Source: JAVBJV01 sp031555315 (lineage in GTDB: Bacteria; Pseudomonadota; Alphaproteobacteria; Acetobacterales; Acetobacteraceae). From it: 64,000 nucleotides of DNA. Below the pieces are notes generated by a model that was not told where the DNA came from, made no database searches, and was given only the letters and a program-made list of their open reading frames with translations. The position numbers were made by a program, and so were the translations under genes. The stretch spans positions 375,589-439,588 of the forward strand of contig JAVBUO010000005.1 in the NCBI GenBank assembly GCA_031555315.1, written 5' to 3'. Position 1 is the first letter of the stretch; each line of letters begins with the position of its first letter. Shown in pieces: positions 25,822-35,500 of the stretch.

Positions 25822-26533
25822 GCCGGTGCCGTGGCGGCTTCAGGTTCACGAGGTTCTGGACTCGACCTCGGATCTGTGTATTGCGGCAGCAAAGAACGGC
25901 GAGCCTGCGGGGCTCGCCGTTCTGGCGCGTGCCCAGACGGGCGGGCGCGGCACGCATGGGCGCCACTGGGTAAACTCTGAAGGCAATCTGTATCTGTCGT
26001 TTCTGCTGCGTCCGAGCGTTCCGGTGACGCGGCTGGGGCAATGGGGGCTGCTGGCGGCGGTGGCGCTGATCGAGGCGTTGCAGCCTTTTGTTCCGCACGG
26101 ACTGACGCTGAAATGGCCGAACGACGTGCTGCGCGACGGCGCCAAGCTGTCCGGTCTGCTGGCCGAGGCGGCGACCCGTCCGGACCATACACTCGCCTGG
26201 CTGGTGATCGGCGTCGGGGTCAACCTGCGTCATGCGCCGGACGTGCCTGGGCGGCGGATCGCCTGTATCGGGCCGGATGCGCCGCCGCCCGAGGAATTCG
26301 CGCGTCTGTATCTCGACCGGTTCAGTGCCTGGCAGGACGTGCTGGAGCGCGAGGGATTTGCGCCGGTTCGCGATTCATGGCTGAAATATGCTCACCCTTT
26401 GGGCGCGGAATTGAGTATAACAACAGGCAACGTTCAATATGTGGGGCGGTTCCGCGGGCTGTCGCCATCTGGCGCGCTGCTGCTTGATGTAGCGGATACG
26501 ATCATGGAATTCGCTTCCGGGGAGATCCTCTGA
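25790..26533 (+). CDS. birA: Biotin--[acetyl-CoA-carboxylase] ligase, monofunctional
   Basis: The 247-residue protein is a class I biotin protein ligase. It contains LDSTSDLCIAAA, the biotinoyl-AMP loop QTGGRGTHGRHW near residues 49-60, LKWPNDV and the KLSG-containing strand, with a small C-terminal SH3-like domain. There is no N-terminal winged helix, so it should not act as a repressor. ATG 25790 is the first start but overlaps nuoN by 32 bases; in-frame TTG 25811 and GTG 25826 are alternatives that would remove only a basic leader. The stop overlaps coaX (TGATG at 26531). Confidence 0.92.
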   Translation: MQRQRHCLQYKPVPWRLQVHEVLDSTSDLCIAAAKNGEPAGLAVLARAQTGGRGTHGRHWVNSEGNLYLSFLLRPSVPVTRLGQWGLLAAVALIEALQPFVPHGLTLKWPNDVLRDGAKLSGLLAEAATRPDHTLAWLVIGVGVNLRHAPDVPGRRIACIGPDAPPPEEFARLYLDRFSAWQDVLEREGFAPVRDSWLKYAHPLGAELSITTGNVQYVGRFRGLSPSGALLLDVADTIMEFASGEIL

Positions 26534-27342
26534 TGCTGTTGGTGGTCGATGCAGGTAACACCAATATCGTTTTCGCTGTTCACGACGGGAAAGAGTGGCG
26601 CGGCATCTGGCGGATCGCCACGAACGATCAGCGCACGTCGGATGAATATGCGGTCTGGCTGGTGATGCTGCTGCAGCACGCCGGACTGAAGCAGAGCGAT
26701 ATCGATCGTGCGGTGATCGGCACCGTCGTGCCGGCGGCGCTGTACCATCTGCGTCGCCTGTGCCGCGACTGGTTCGAGGTCGAGCCGTTGATTGCGCGTT
26801 CGGTGCTGCATTGGGGGTTCGACATCCGTGTCGACAACCCGCCCGAGGTCGGCGCCGACCGTCTGCTGAATGCGCTGGCGGCGCACAGAATTTACGGCGG
26901 ACCGTTGATCGTCATTGATTTCGGCACAGCGACCACATTCGATCTCGTCGAGCGCGACGGCGCGTATCTGGGGGGGGTGATCGCCCCTGGGGTCAATCTT
27001 TCGATCGAGGCTTTGCACAAGGCAGCGGCGCGGCTGCCGCGGATCGGCATCGGCCGGCCGCAGGCCGTGGTCGGGCGTTCGACCGTACCGGCGATGCAGT
27101 CGGGGGTTTTCTGGGGGTATGTCGGGCTGGTGGAAGGGCTGGTGAACCGGATACGCGGTGAATACGGCAAGCCGCTGAAAGTCGTGGCGACCGGCGGGTT
27201 GGCCGCGCTGTTCAGCGAAGGCACGATCACCATTGACCACGTCGATCCGGACATTACCCTTGAAGGGTTACGCATACTGGCCGGGCTTAATCCGGCGCCC
27301 GTTTTGTCGCGCGATCGCGCACGACTGATTGACAGGGATTGA
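26533..27342 (+). CDS. coaX: Type III pantothenate kinase
   Basis: The 269-residue ASKHA-fold kinase phosphorylates pantothenate, the first step of CoA synthesis. Motifs are the N-terminal phosphate loop VVDAGNTNIVFAV (4-16), NPPEVGADRLLNALAA, DFGTATTFD and VIAPGVNLS. Length is typical. It lies between birA and rnj with one-base stop/start overlaps on both sides, an arrangement I remember from other Rhodospirillales. Confidence 0.96.
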   Translation: MLLVVDAGNTNIVFAVHDGKEWRGIWRIATNDQRTSDEYAVWLVMLLQHAGLKQSDIDRAVIGTVVPAALYHLRRLCRDWFEVEPLIARSVLHWGFDIRVDNPPEVGADRLLNALAAHRIYGGPLIVIDFGTATTFDLVERDGAYLGGVIAPGVNLSIEALHKAAARLPRIGIGRPQAVVGRSTVPAMQSGVFWGYVGLVEGLVNRIRGEYGKPLKVVATGGLAALFSEGTITIDHVDPDITLEGLRILAGLNPAPVLSRDRARLIDRD

Positions 27343-28988
27343 TGAACGACGCGACTGGCGATCTTGCGTTTCTGCCGCTTGGCGGAACCGGCGAGATCGG
27401 GATGAACCTGAATCTATATCGCTGCGGCGGCGCGTGGCTGGCGGTTGATTGCGGCATCGGCTTCGGCGGGGCGGAACTGCCCGAAGTGGAAATCATGATG
27501 CCGGATCCGGGGTTTATCGCCGACCGGCGCGACCGGTTGAAGGCGCTGGTCATCACCCATGCGCACGAGGATCATATCGGGGCGGTCGCCCATCTGTGGC
27601 GGCAACTGCGTTGCCCGGTTTATGCGACGCCGTTCGCGATGGCTGTGCTGCGCCGGAAGCTGTCTGAAGCGATGTTGCTGGCCGAAGTGCCGCTACATGT
27701 GATCGCACCGGGCGGGCGATTTTCCATACCGCCGTTTGAACTGCAGTTCATCCAGGCGGCGCATTCCATTCCGGAATCGCAGATGCTGGCGATCCGCACA
27801 CCGCACGGCACCATATTGCATACCGGCGACTGGAAGCTCGACCCGCAGCCATTGCTTGGTCCGCCGACCGACGAGGCTGCGTTGCAGGCGCTCGGGGACG
27901 AAGGCGTGCTGGCGATGGTCTGCGATTCGACCAATGCGCTGGTCGAGGGGACGTCGGGGTCCGAGGCCGATGTCCGGCGCAGCATGCTGCCGCTGATCCG
28001 CGACATGACGGGCCGTATCGCGGTGACCTGTTTCGCGACCAATCTGGCGCGTGTGGAGACCATCGCCAAGGCGGGTCAGGCGGCCGGGCGGCATGTGGCG
28101 ATCGTCGGACGCAGCCTGCGCAACATGACGGCGGCGGCGCGTGATTGCGGTTATCTGAAAGATGTGCCCGAATTTCTCGACGAGGAAGACGCCAATTCGG
28201 TCCCCGATGAAAATCTGCTGCTGATCTGTACCGGCAGTCAGGGCGAACCACGTTCGGCACTGGCGCGCATTGCGTCGGACTCGCACCCGCATATCGCGCT
28301 GGGCGAGGGCGATACGGTGATCTTTTCGTCGCGGGTCATTCCGGGCAACGAACGCGTGATCGGCAAGGTGCAGGACAACCTGACGCGCCGTGGCGTGCGG
28401 GTGATGACCGATGCCGATCATATGGTGCACGTCTCGGGCCATCCGGCGCGTGATGAGTTGCGCCACCTGTACCGGCTGGTGCGGCCGAAGGCCGTAATCC
28501 CTGTGCATGGCGAATGGCGTCACCTGTCCGAACATGCCGACCTGGCGCGCGAAATGCAGGTCACGCCACATCTGGTCGAGGACGGCGATCTTATCAGACT
28601 GGCGCCCGGGCATATCGAGATCACCGACAGCGCACCGACCGGGCGACTGGTTCTGGATGGCAACCGGCTGTTGCAACTGGGCGGCGCGGTCCTGTCGGCG
28701 CGCAAGCGGATACTGTTCAACGGTGTCGTGGTGGCCAGTCTGGCGGTAGACGCTGCCGGGAAAATCGTCGGTCAGCTGCGCATCACCGCGCCGGGCCTCT
28801 ACGAGAGCGATGCGCCCGAGATCGCGCTGGTGACACGCGAAATCGTCGATGCGGTTGCCGATCTGCCGGCCCCCGTGCGGCGCGATGACGACGCTCTGGC
28901 CGAAATGGCACGCATCCTGCTGCGCCGGGCGCTCGGCAAACGTCTGCAGAAACGGCCGATGGTCGACGTGCATCTGTTGCGGATCTAG
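27342..28988 (+). CDS. rnj: Ribonuclease J
   Basis: The 548-residue metallo-beta-lactamase/beta-CASP nuclease has the metal motif THAHEDHIGAV near residues 69-79, PLGGTGEIGMN at the N-terminus, an HTGDWKLD motif near 161-168, the beta-CASP SGHPARDEL segment, and PVHGEWRHL near 387-395. RNase J acts as an endo- and 5'-3' exonuclease in RNA maturation and decay. ATG 27342 overlaps the coaX stop and is preferred to the in-frame TTG 27339. Confidence 0.95.
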   Translation: MNDATGDLAFLPLGGTGEIGMNLNLYRCGGAWLAVDCGIGFGGAELPEVEIMMPDPGFIADRRDRLKALVITHAHEDHIGAVAHLWRQLRCPVYATPFAMAVLRRKLSEAMLLAEVPLHVIAPGGRFSIPPFELQFIQAAHSIPESQMLAIRTPHGTILHTGDWKLDPQPLLGPPTDEAALQALGDEGVLAMVCDSTNALVEGTSGSEADVRRSMLPLIRDMTGRIAVTCFATNLARVETIAKAGQAAGRHVAIVGRSLRNMTAAARDCGYLKDVPEFLDEEDANSVPDENLLLICTGSQGEPRSALARIASDSHPHIALGEGDTVIFSSRVIPGNERVIGKVQDNLTRRGVRVMTDADHMVHVSGHPARDELRHLYRLVRPKAVIPVHGEWRHLSEHADLAREMQVTPHLVEDGDLIRLAPGHIEITDSAPTGRLVLDGNRLLQLGGAVLSARKRILFNGVVVASLAVDAAGKIVGQLRITAPGLYESDAPEIALVTREIVDAVADLPAPVRRDDDALAEMARILLRRALGKRLQKRPMVDVHLLRI

Positions 28989-28993
28989 AGCAT

Positions 28994-29251
28994 ATGGGCT
29001 GGCTGACCGGCATCGTTCTGTATGTGCTGATCTGGAGCCTGACCTTGTTCGTCGTGCTGCCGTTCGGCACGCGGCCCGAGGCGGATGCCGATGCGGCTTC
29101 GGGCTGGCGCGGTGCGCCACGGGCGCCGATGATGTGGCGAAAGGCGCTGGCCACCACGCTGCTGGCGGCGCTGATCTGGGCGGCGGCGTGGTATGTGATC
29201 CATTCCGACCTGCTCAGTTTCCGCAGCGGCTGGCTGGCGCTGCCCGAATGA
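28994..29251 (+). CDS. DUF1467 family small membrane protein
   Basis: The 85-residue protein has two hydrophobic segments (residues about 5-24 and 51-68) separated by a polar loop with PFGTRPEAD and RAPMMWRKALATT, the recognisable pattern of the alphaproteobacterial DUF1467 family. The function is unknown. It starts six bases after rnj and precedes proS, the usual neighbourhood of the family. Confidence 0.85.
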   Translation: MGWLTGIVLYVLIWSLTLFVVLPFGTRPEADADAASGWRGAPRAPMMWRKALATTLLAALIWAAAWYVIHSDLLSFRSGWLALPE

Positions 29252-29326
29252 CGCGGCCCGGGTTCCACCCCGGCCGGAATTGGTCTAGTTTCCAGCCGTT
29301 TTACCGTTCAACCGTTGCGAGTTGTC

Positions 29327-30637
29327 ATGCGCCTGTCCCGCAGTTTCGTGCCCACCCTGAAGGAAATTCCCGCCGAGGCGCAGATCGCCTCGCACCGGCT
29401 GATGCTGCGGGCGGGACTGGTGCGCCAGACCTCGTCGGGGATTTACGCCTGGCTGCCGACGGGCTGGCGCGTGCTGCAGAACATCAGTCGCATCGTGCGC
29501 GAGGAGCAGAACCGTGCCGGCGCGCAGGACATGCTGATGCCGACCATCCAGTCGGCGGATCTGTGGCGCAAGTCGGGCCGTTACGATGCTTACGGCCCCG
29601 AGATGCTGCGCATCAAGGACCGCCACGACCGCGAGATGCTGTACGGGCCGACCAACGAGGAGATGATCACCGATCTGTTCCGCGAGGCGGCGCGTTCGTA
29701 CCGCGACCTGCCGCAGATCCTCTATCACATCCAGTGGAAGTTCCGTGACGAGGTGCGCCCGCGTTTCGGCGTGATGCGCGGTCGCGAATTCCTGATGAAG
29801 GATGCGTATTCGTTCGACCTAAACTACGAGGGCGCGGTGCGGTCGTATCGGTCGATGATGCTCGCCTATCTGCGCACCTTCCAGCGTCTGGGCGTGAAGG
29901 CGATTCCGATGGTGGCCGACACGGGGCCGATCGGCGGCAACCTGTCGCACGAATTCATCGTGCTGGCGTCGACCGGCGAGAGCCAGGTGTTTTACGATGC
30001 GAAGTTCGAGGAGATCGACTGGACATCGAACGACTTTTCGTATTCGGACGATGATCTGGAACGCCTGTGGTCGCTGATGACCGACAGCTACGCGGCAACC
30101 GACGAAAAACACGACGAAACCGCCTGGGCGAAGGTGCCCGAGGCGCGCAAGCGTGAAGGCCGCGGGATCGAGGTGGGGCATATTTTCTACTTTGGCACCA
30201 AGTATTCCGAGCCGATGGGCATGACGGTCGCCGGCACCGACGGCAAGCCGGCGCCGGTTGAAATGGGATCTTACGGGATCGGCGTGTCGCGTCTGGTTGG
30301 CGCGGTCATCGAGGCCAGTCACGACGAGGCAGGTATCATCTGGCCGGAAGGCGTCGCGCCGTTCAAGGCCGCGCTGCTCAACCTGAAACAGGGCGATGCG
30401 GTTTGCGACAAGATGTGTGAAGAGATCTACGCACGCGGCGCAGGCGAGGTGATGTACGACGACCGCACCGAACGCGCCGGCGTGAAGTTTGCCGATGCGG
30501 ACCTGATGGGCCATCCGTGGCATATCATTGTCGGCCCGCGCGGGGCTGCGGCGGGCAAGGTGGAGCTCAAGCGGCGTGCGACCGGCGAACGGCACGAGGT
30601 GTCGGTCGAAGACGCGCTGAAGATGATCGGGCTCTGA
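29327..30637 (+). CDS. proS: Prolyl-tRNA synthetase, short alphaproteobacterial type
   Basis: The 436-residue class II synthetase carries TSSGIYAWLPTGWRVLQNI (motif 1 area), GPTNEEMITDLF, FRDEVRPRFGVMRGREFLMKD (motif 2), GSYGIGVSRLVGAV (motif 3) and a C-terminal anticodon-binding domain. It is about 130 residues shorter than E. coli ProRS because the editing insertion between motifs 2 and 3 is missing or minimal, as known for alphaproteobacteria, so misacylated Ala-tRNA(Pro) may need a separate editing protein. ATG 29327 is preferred to the in-frame TTG 29315. Confidence 0.96.
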   Translation: MRLSRSFVPTLKEIPAEAQIASHRLMLRAGLVRQTSSGIYAWLPTGWRVLQNISRIVREEQNRAGAQDMLMPTIQSADLWRKSGRYDAYGPEMLRIKDRHDREMLYGPTNEEMITDLFREAARSYRDLPQILYHIQWKFRDEVRPRFGVMRGREFLMKDAYSFDLNYEGAVRSYRSMMLAYLRTFQRLGVKAIPMVADTGPIGGNLSHEFIVLASTGESQVFYDAKFEEIDWTSNDFSYSDDDLERLWSLMTDSYAATDEKHDETAWAKVPEARKREGRGIEVGHIFYFGTKYSEPMGMTVAGTDGKPAPVEMGSYGIGVSRLVGAVIEASHDEAGIIWPEGVAPFKAALLNLKQGDAVCDKMCEEIYARGAGEVMYDDRTERAGVKFADADLMGHPWHIIVGPRGAAAGKVELKRRATGERHEVSVEDALKMIGL

Positions 30638-30638
30638 G

Positions 30639-31889
30639 ATGTTCGGCGCATTCGAGCGCGCGATTGCCGGGCGTTACCTGCGGGCGCGCCGCTCGGAACG
30701 TTATGTGTCGATCATCGCGGTGTTCTCGCTGGTCGGTATCGCGTTGGGGGTGTTCGCGCTGATCGCCTCGATGAGCGTGATGAACGGGTTCCGGCACGAC
30801 CTTCTGGAACGGGTTCTGGGGCTGAACGGTCACCTGTCGGTGCTAGGGCAGGGCCAGAGTCTGACGGATTATGCTGCGATCACCGCGCGGATACGCCAGG
30901 TGCCCGGGGTGACCTCGGCCATGCCGATCATCGAACGCCAAGCGCTGTTCACATCGGCGCGCGGCGGCGCGGCGGGCGGGATGGTGCGCGGGGTGCGCCC
31001 TGAAGATATCCGGCACTACGATGCCGTTGCCAACAATCTGGTGGCCGGGTCGCTGGGCGATTTTCAGGGCGACGGGGTGATCGCGATTGGTATTCGCCTG
31101 GCTGAGGACTTCGGGTTGGCCATCGGCGATACACTGTCGGTGGTATCGCCGCAGGGGCAGGCGACGGTGGTCGGGACCATTCCGCGGATCCGCGCGTTCC
31201 GGGTCGTGGCGATTTTCCAGATGGGGATGGCGCAGTACGACCGCTCGTATGTGTTCATTCCGCTGCAGGCCGCACAGGCGTTCTACAATCTGGGTGATGC
31301 CGTGACCCAGATCTCGGTGATGACCAGCACACCCGAGAACGTGCGTGCCACAGGTTACGGGATTCATGCCGCGCTGGAGGGTTTTCCGGTACGGCTGCTG
31401 GACTGGCAGGCGCAGAACAGCGCCTTCGCGCAGACCATCAACGTGCAGCGCAACGTGCTGTTCATTCTGCTGATGCTGATCATCATCGTGGCGGCGTTCA
31501 ACGTGATCTCGTCGATGATCATGCTGGTCAAAGACAAAACCCGCGATATCGCGGTGCTGCGCACAGTGGGCGCGACGCAGGGGGCGATCATGCGGATTTT
31601 CCTGATGATCGGCTCGTCGGTCGGTATCGCCGGCACGATCATCGGCACCATTCTGGGCATTCTGTTCGGCATCTACATCGAACAGATCCGCGCGGCGGTG
31701 GAATGGGTGACGGGCACCAATGTGTTCAATCCGGAAGTCTATTTCCTGACGCGCATGCCGGTGCGGATGGAATGGCAAGAGGTCGTCGTCGTGACCGTCA
31801 CGGCTTTGGTGATCTGTCTGCTGGCGACGATCCAGCCCGCCTGGCGTGCGGCGAAGACCGACCCGGTGGAGGCGCTGCGCAATGAGTGA
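30639..31889 (+). CDS. lolC: Lipoprotein-releasing ABC transporter permease (LolC/LolE family)
   Basis: The 416-residue inner-membrane protein has one N-terminal helix (RYVSIIAVFSLVGIALGVFALI, about 24-45), a long periplasmic MacB-like domain, and three C-terminal helices (about 270-400). With LolD it extracts outer-membrane lipoproteins from the inner membrane and hands them to LolA. Only one permease gene is present, so the complex is probably a homodimer (LolF-like) rather than LolC plus LolE. The lolD ATG lies eight bases inside its 3' end. Confidence 0.92.
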   Translation: MFGAFERAIAGRYLRARRSERYVSIIAVFSLVGIALGVFALIASMSVMNGFRHDLLERVLGLNGHLSVLGQGQSLTDYAAITARIRQVPGVTSAMPIIERQALFTSARGGAAGGMVRGVRPEDIRHYDAVANNLVAGSLGDFQGDGVIAIGIRLAEDFGLAIGDTLSVVSPQGQATVVGTIPRIRAFRVVAIFQMGMAQYDRSYVFIPLQAAQAFYNLGDAVTQISVMTSTPENVRATGYGIHAALEGFPVRLLDWQAQNSAFAQTINVQRNVLFILLMLIIIVAAFNVISSMIMLVKDKTRDIAVLRTVGATQGAIMRIFLMIGSSVGIAGTIIGTILGILFGIYIEQIRAAVEWVTGTNVFNPEVYFLTRMPVRMEWQEVVVVTVTALVICLLATIQPAWRAAKTDPVEALRNE

Positions 31890-32574
31890 CGCACGGCATG
31901 ATATTCCGCTGCAACTGAAGGCGGTGGAACGGATCTACCGCACCGAAGCGGGCGAACTGCCGGTGCTGCGTGGCGCCGACCTGACCTTGCGGGCGGGCGA
32001 GATCGTGGCGCTGGTGGCACCTTCGGGCACCGGCAAGTCCACGCTGCTGCACGTGGCCGGATTGCTCGAGCGCCCCGATGCGGGCGAGGTGATCGTCGCG
32101 GGCCGGGCGGCGGGAACGCTGGCGGATTCCGAACGCACTGCGATCCGGCGCAGTTTCGTCGGTTTCGTGTACCAGTTTCATCATCTGCTGCGCGAATTCA
32201 CCGCGGCCGAAAACGTGATGCTGCCGCAACTGGCCGCCGATGTGCCGCGCCGGGACGCGATGGCGCGTGCCGAGGAACTGCTGCGGAATTTCGGTCTGGG
32301 CGAACGGTTCACGCATCTGCCGGGAAAACTATCGGGCGGCGAACAGCAGCGTGTGGCGATCGCGCGTGCGCTGGCCAACCGGCCCTCGGTATTGCTGGCC
32401 GACGAGCCGACCGGGAATCTCGATGCGGGAACCTCGGGCGTGGTGTTCCGCGAACTGCTGTCCATTGTGCGCAACCAGGGGGTGGCGGCACTGATCGCCA
32501 CGCACAACCCGGATCTTGCCGCGCAGATGGACCGTGTGGTCACGTTGCGGGACGGACGTATCGTTCCCGCCTGA
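31882..32574 (+). CDS. lolD: Lipoprotein-releasing ABC transporter ATP-binding protein
   Basis: The 230-residue ABC ATPase has Walker A APSGTGKST near residues 45-53, a Q-loop within FVYQFHHLL, the LolD-typical LPQLAADVPR stretch, the signature LSGGEQQRVAIARAL and Walker B LLADEPTGNLD. It powers lipoprotein release together with the overlapping upstream permease. ATG 31882 is chosen because the longer frame lies inside lolC. Confidence 0.95.
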   Translation: MSDARHDIPLQLKAVERIYRTEAGELPVLRGADLTLRAGEIVALVAPSGTGKSTLLHVAGLLERPDAGEVIVAGRAAGTLADSERTAIRRSFVGFVYQFHHLLREFTAAENVMLPQLAADVPRRDAMARAEELLRNFGLGERFTHLPGKLSGGEQQRVAIARALANRPSVLLADEPTGNLDAGTSGVVFRELLSIVRNQGVAALIATHNPDLAAQMDRVVTLRDGRIVPA

Positions 32575-32588
32575 ACGGAAGGGCCGGC

Positions 32589-35500
32589 ATGGCGCATCAG
32601 AGCTTCGTTCACCTGCACGTGCATTCGGCCTATTCGCTGTCGGAAGGCGCGATCAAGGCCGACAAGCTGGCCGGGCTGGCGCGCGATGGCGGCATGCCCG
32701 CGGTGGCGCTGACCGATACCGGCAACATGTTCGGTGCGCTGGAATTCGGTGCGTCGTGCCTGAAGTCCGGCATTCAGCCGATCATCGGCTGTCAGCTTGG
32801 ACTGGCGCGTGCAGACAAGCGCGATCTGCCACCGGACCCGATCGTCGCACTGGCGCAGAACGATGCCGGGATTGCCAACCTGCAGAAACTCTCCTCACAT
32901 TCCTATCTGCATGGCGCACCGGATCTGGACGTGCTGCGGGGGCATGCCGACGGTGTGATCCTGCTGACCGGCGGGACACTCGGCCCCATTGCCCGGCTGC
33001 TGGCCGAAGGGCAGCGCAGCGCGGCCGAGGAATTGCTGGCGGCGCTACAGGAAGGCTTCGGCGACCGGCTGATGATGGAGCTGCATCGCCACGGTCTGCC
33101 GATCGAAACGGCGATCGAACCGGGGTTGATCGCACTGGCCGATGCGGCGGGCGTACCGCTGGTGGCGGCAAACGATTGTTACTTCGCGAAACCGGCGATG
33201 CATCAGGCGCACGATGCGTTGCTGTGTATCGCCGAAGGCCGGTTGCTGTCCGAAGCCAATCGCCGCCGCGTGACGCCTGAACACTGGTTCAAGCCCGCCG
33301 TCGAAATGCGCCGTATTTTCGCCGACCTGCCGGAAGCATGTGACAACACCGTCGCCATTGCGCAGCGCTGCGGCGCCATGGCGGAGACGCGCAAACCGCT
33401 GCTGCCGCTCTGCCCGAAAGTGCAGCCCGGCATGACCGAGGCCGAGACGGTGCGCGATATGGCGTTCCGCGGCCTGAAAGACCGGATGGACGCCGCCGGT
33501 AAAACGGCCGAGGAACGCAAAACCTATGAGGACCGTCTCGATTACGAACTCGGCGTGATCGAGAAGATGGGTTTTCCCGGCTATTTCCTGATCGTTGCCG
33601 ACTTCATTCAGTGGGCGAAGGCGCATGATATTCCCGTGGGGCCGGGGCGCGGTTCGGGGGCGGGTTCGGTCGCGGCCTGGGCGCTGGCGATCACCGATCT
33701 GGACCCGATGCGCTTCGGGCTGCTGTTCGAACGCTTCCTGAATCCTGAGCGCGTCTCGATGCCTGACTTCGATATCGATTTCTGTCAGGACCGGCGCGAC
33801 GAGGTGATTACCTATGTCCGCAACGAGTACGGCGGCGATCGCGTGGCGCAGATCATTACCTTCGGTAAGCTGCAGGCACGCGCCGCGGTGCGCGATGTGG
33901 GCCGCGTGCTGGGGATGTCGTTCGGGCACGTGAACAAGGTGGCCGAGCTGATCCCCAACAATCCGGCCAAACCCGTTACCCTGCAGCAGGCGGTCGATGG
34001 TGAGCCGCGCCTGCAGGCGCTGCGCGACGAGGACGAGCAGATCAAACGTCTGCTCGAGATCGCGCTGCAGCTCGAAGGTCTGTATCGCCATGCCTCGACT
34101 CACGCCGCCGGCGTGGTGATCGGCGATCGGCCTCTGGACGAACTGATCCCGCTGTATCGCGACCCCAAGTCCGACATGCTGGTCACCCAGTACAACATGA
34201 AATGGGTCGAACAGGCGGGGTTGGTAAAGTTCGACTTCCTCGGCCTGACGACGCTGACGATCCTCAAGCGCGCGCTCGCCATTCTGGCGGCGCAAGGTGT
34301 CGAGGTGGATCTTGCGCATCTGCCGCTGGACGACAAACGCACCTACGACATGCTGAGCGGCGGCGACACCGGCGGCGTGTTTCAGTTCGAAAGTGCGGGC
34401 ATGCGCGACGTTCTGCGCCAGATGCGCCCCGACCGGTTCGAGGATCTGATCGCCGCCGTGGCGCTCTACCGCCCCGGCCCGATGGCGAACATCCCCGCCT
34501 ACTGTCAGCGCAAACACGGCGAGGCGTGGGAACCGCCGCACGAAAGCATCGGCGATATTCTGGGCGAGACCTACGGCATCATGGTCTACCAGGAACAGGT
34601 GATGCAGATCTCGCAGCGTATGGCGGGTTATTCGCTGGGCGGCGCCGACATGCTGCGCCGCGCGATGGGCAAGAAGATCCGCGCGGAGATGGAGGTCCAG
34701 CGCAAGATCTTCACCGAAGGCGCGATCGCCAAAGGGATCGACGGGACGAAGGCCGGTGAAGTTTTCGACCTGATGGAAAAATTCGCCGACTACGGCTTCA
34801 ACAAGTCACACGCGGCGGCGTATGCGCTGGTCGCGTATCACACCGCGTGGATGAAGGCGAACCACCCGGTGGCGTTCATTGCCGCGTGCATGAGTCTGGC
34901 GATCAACAACACCGACAAGCTGGCCGCGTACCGCCAGGAAGCGAGCCATCTGAAGATCAAGGTGCTGCCGCCCGACATCAACCGTTCCGGCGCGGATTTC
35001 ACGGTCGAGCGTGATGGCGGCGAATGGGCGATCCGCTATGCGCTCGCTGCGGTAAAAAAGGTCGGCGCGGCGGCGATGGAGGCGGTGGTCGAGGCGCGTG
35101 GCGATAAACCGTTTGCCGACATCGCCGATTTTGCGGCGCGCGTCGATCCGAAGCAACTGAACAAGATGCAGCTCGAAAACCTGATCCGCGCCGGTGCGTT
35201 CGATACGCTGGACAAAAACCGCGGCAGGCTGTTTGCGGGTGCCGAGCTGATCCTGCGTCGCGCCCAGGCCTCGGCCGAGGAAAAGAGCTCGGGCCAGAGC
35301 GGCCTGTTCGGCGAGGCGGGGAGACCGGAACCGCTGAAACTGCCTGATGGCGCCGACTGGATGCCAATGGAGGCGCTGGGGTTCGAGGCCGATGCGGTCG
35401 GGTTCCATCTGACCGCGCACCCGCTGGATGCCTATGCCACGGTGCTGCGCCGGCTCGGCGTGGTGCCGTCGAACCGCATGGCGGCGATCGGCAACGGACG

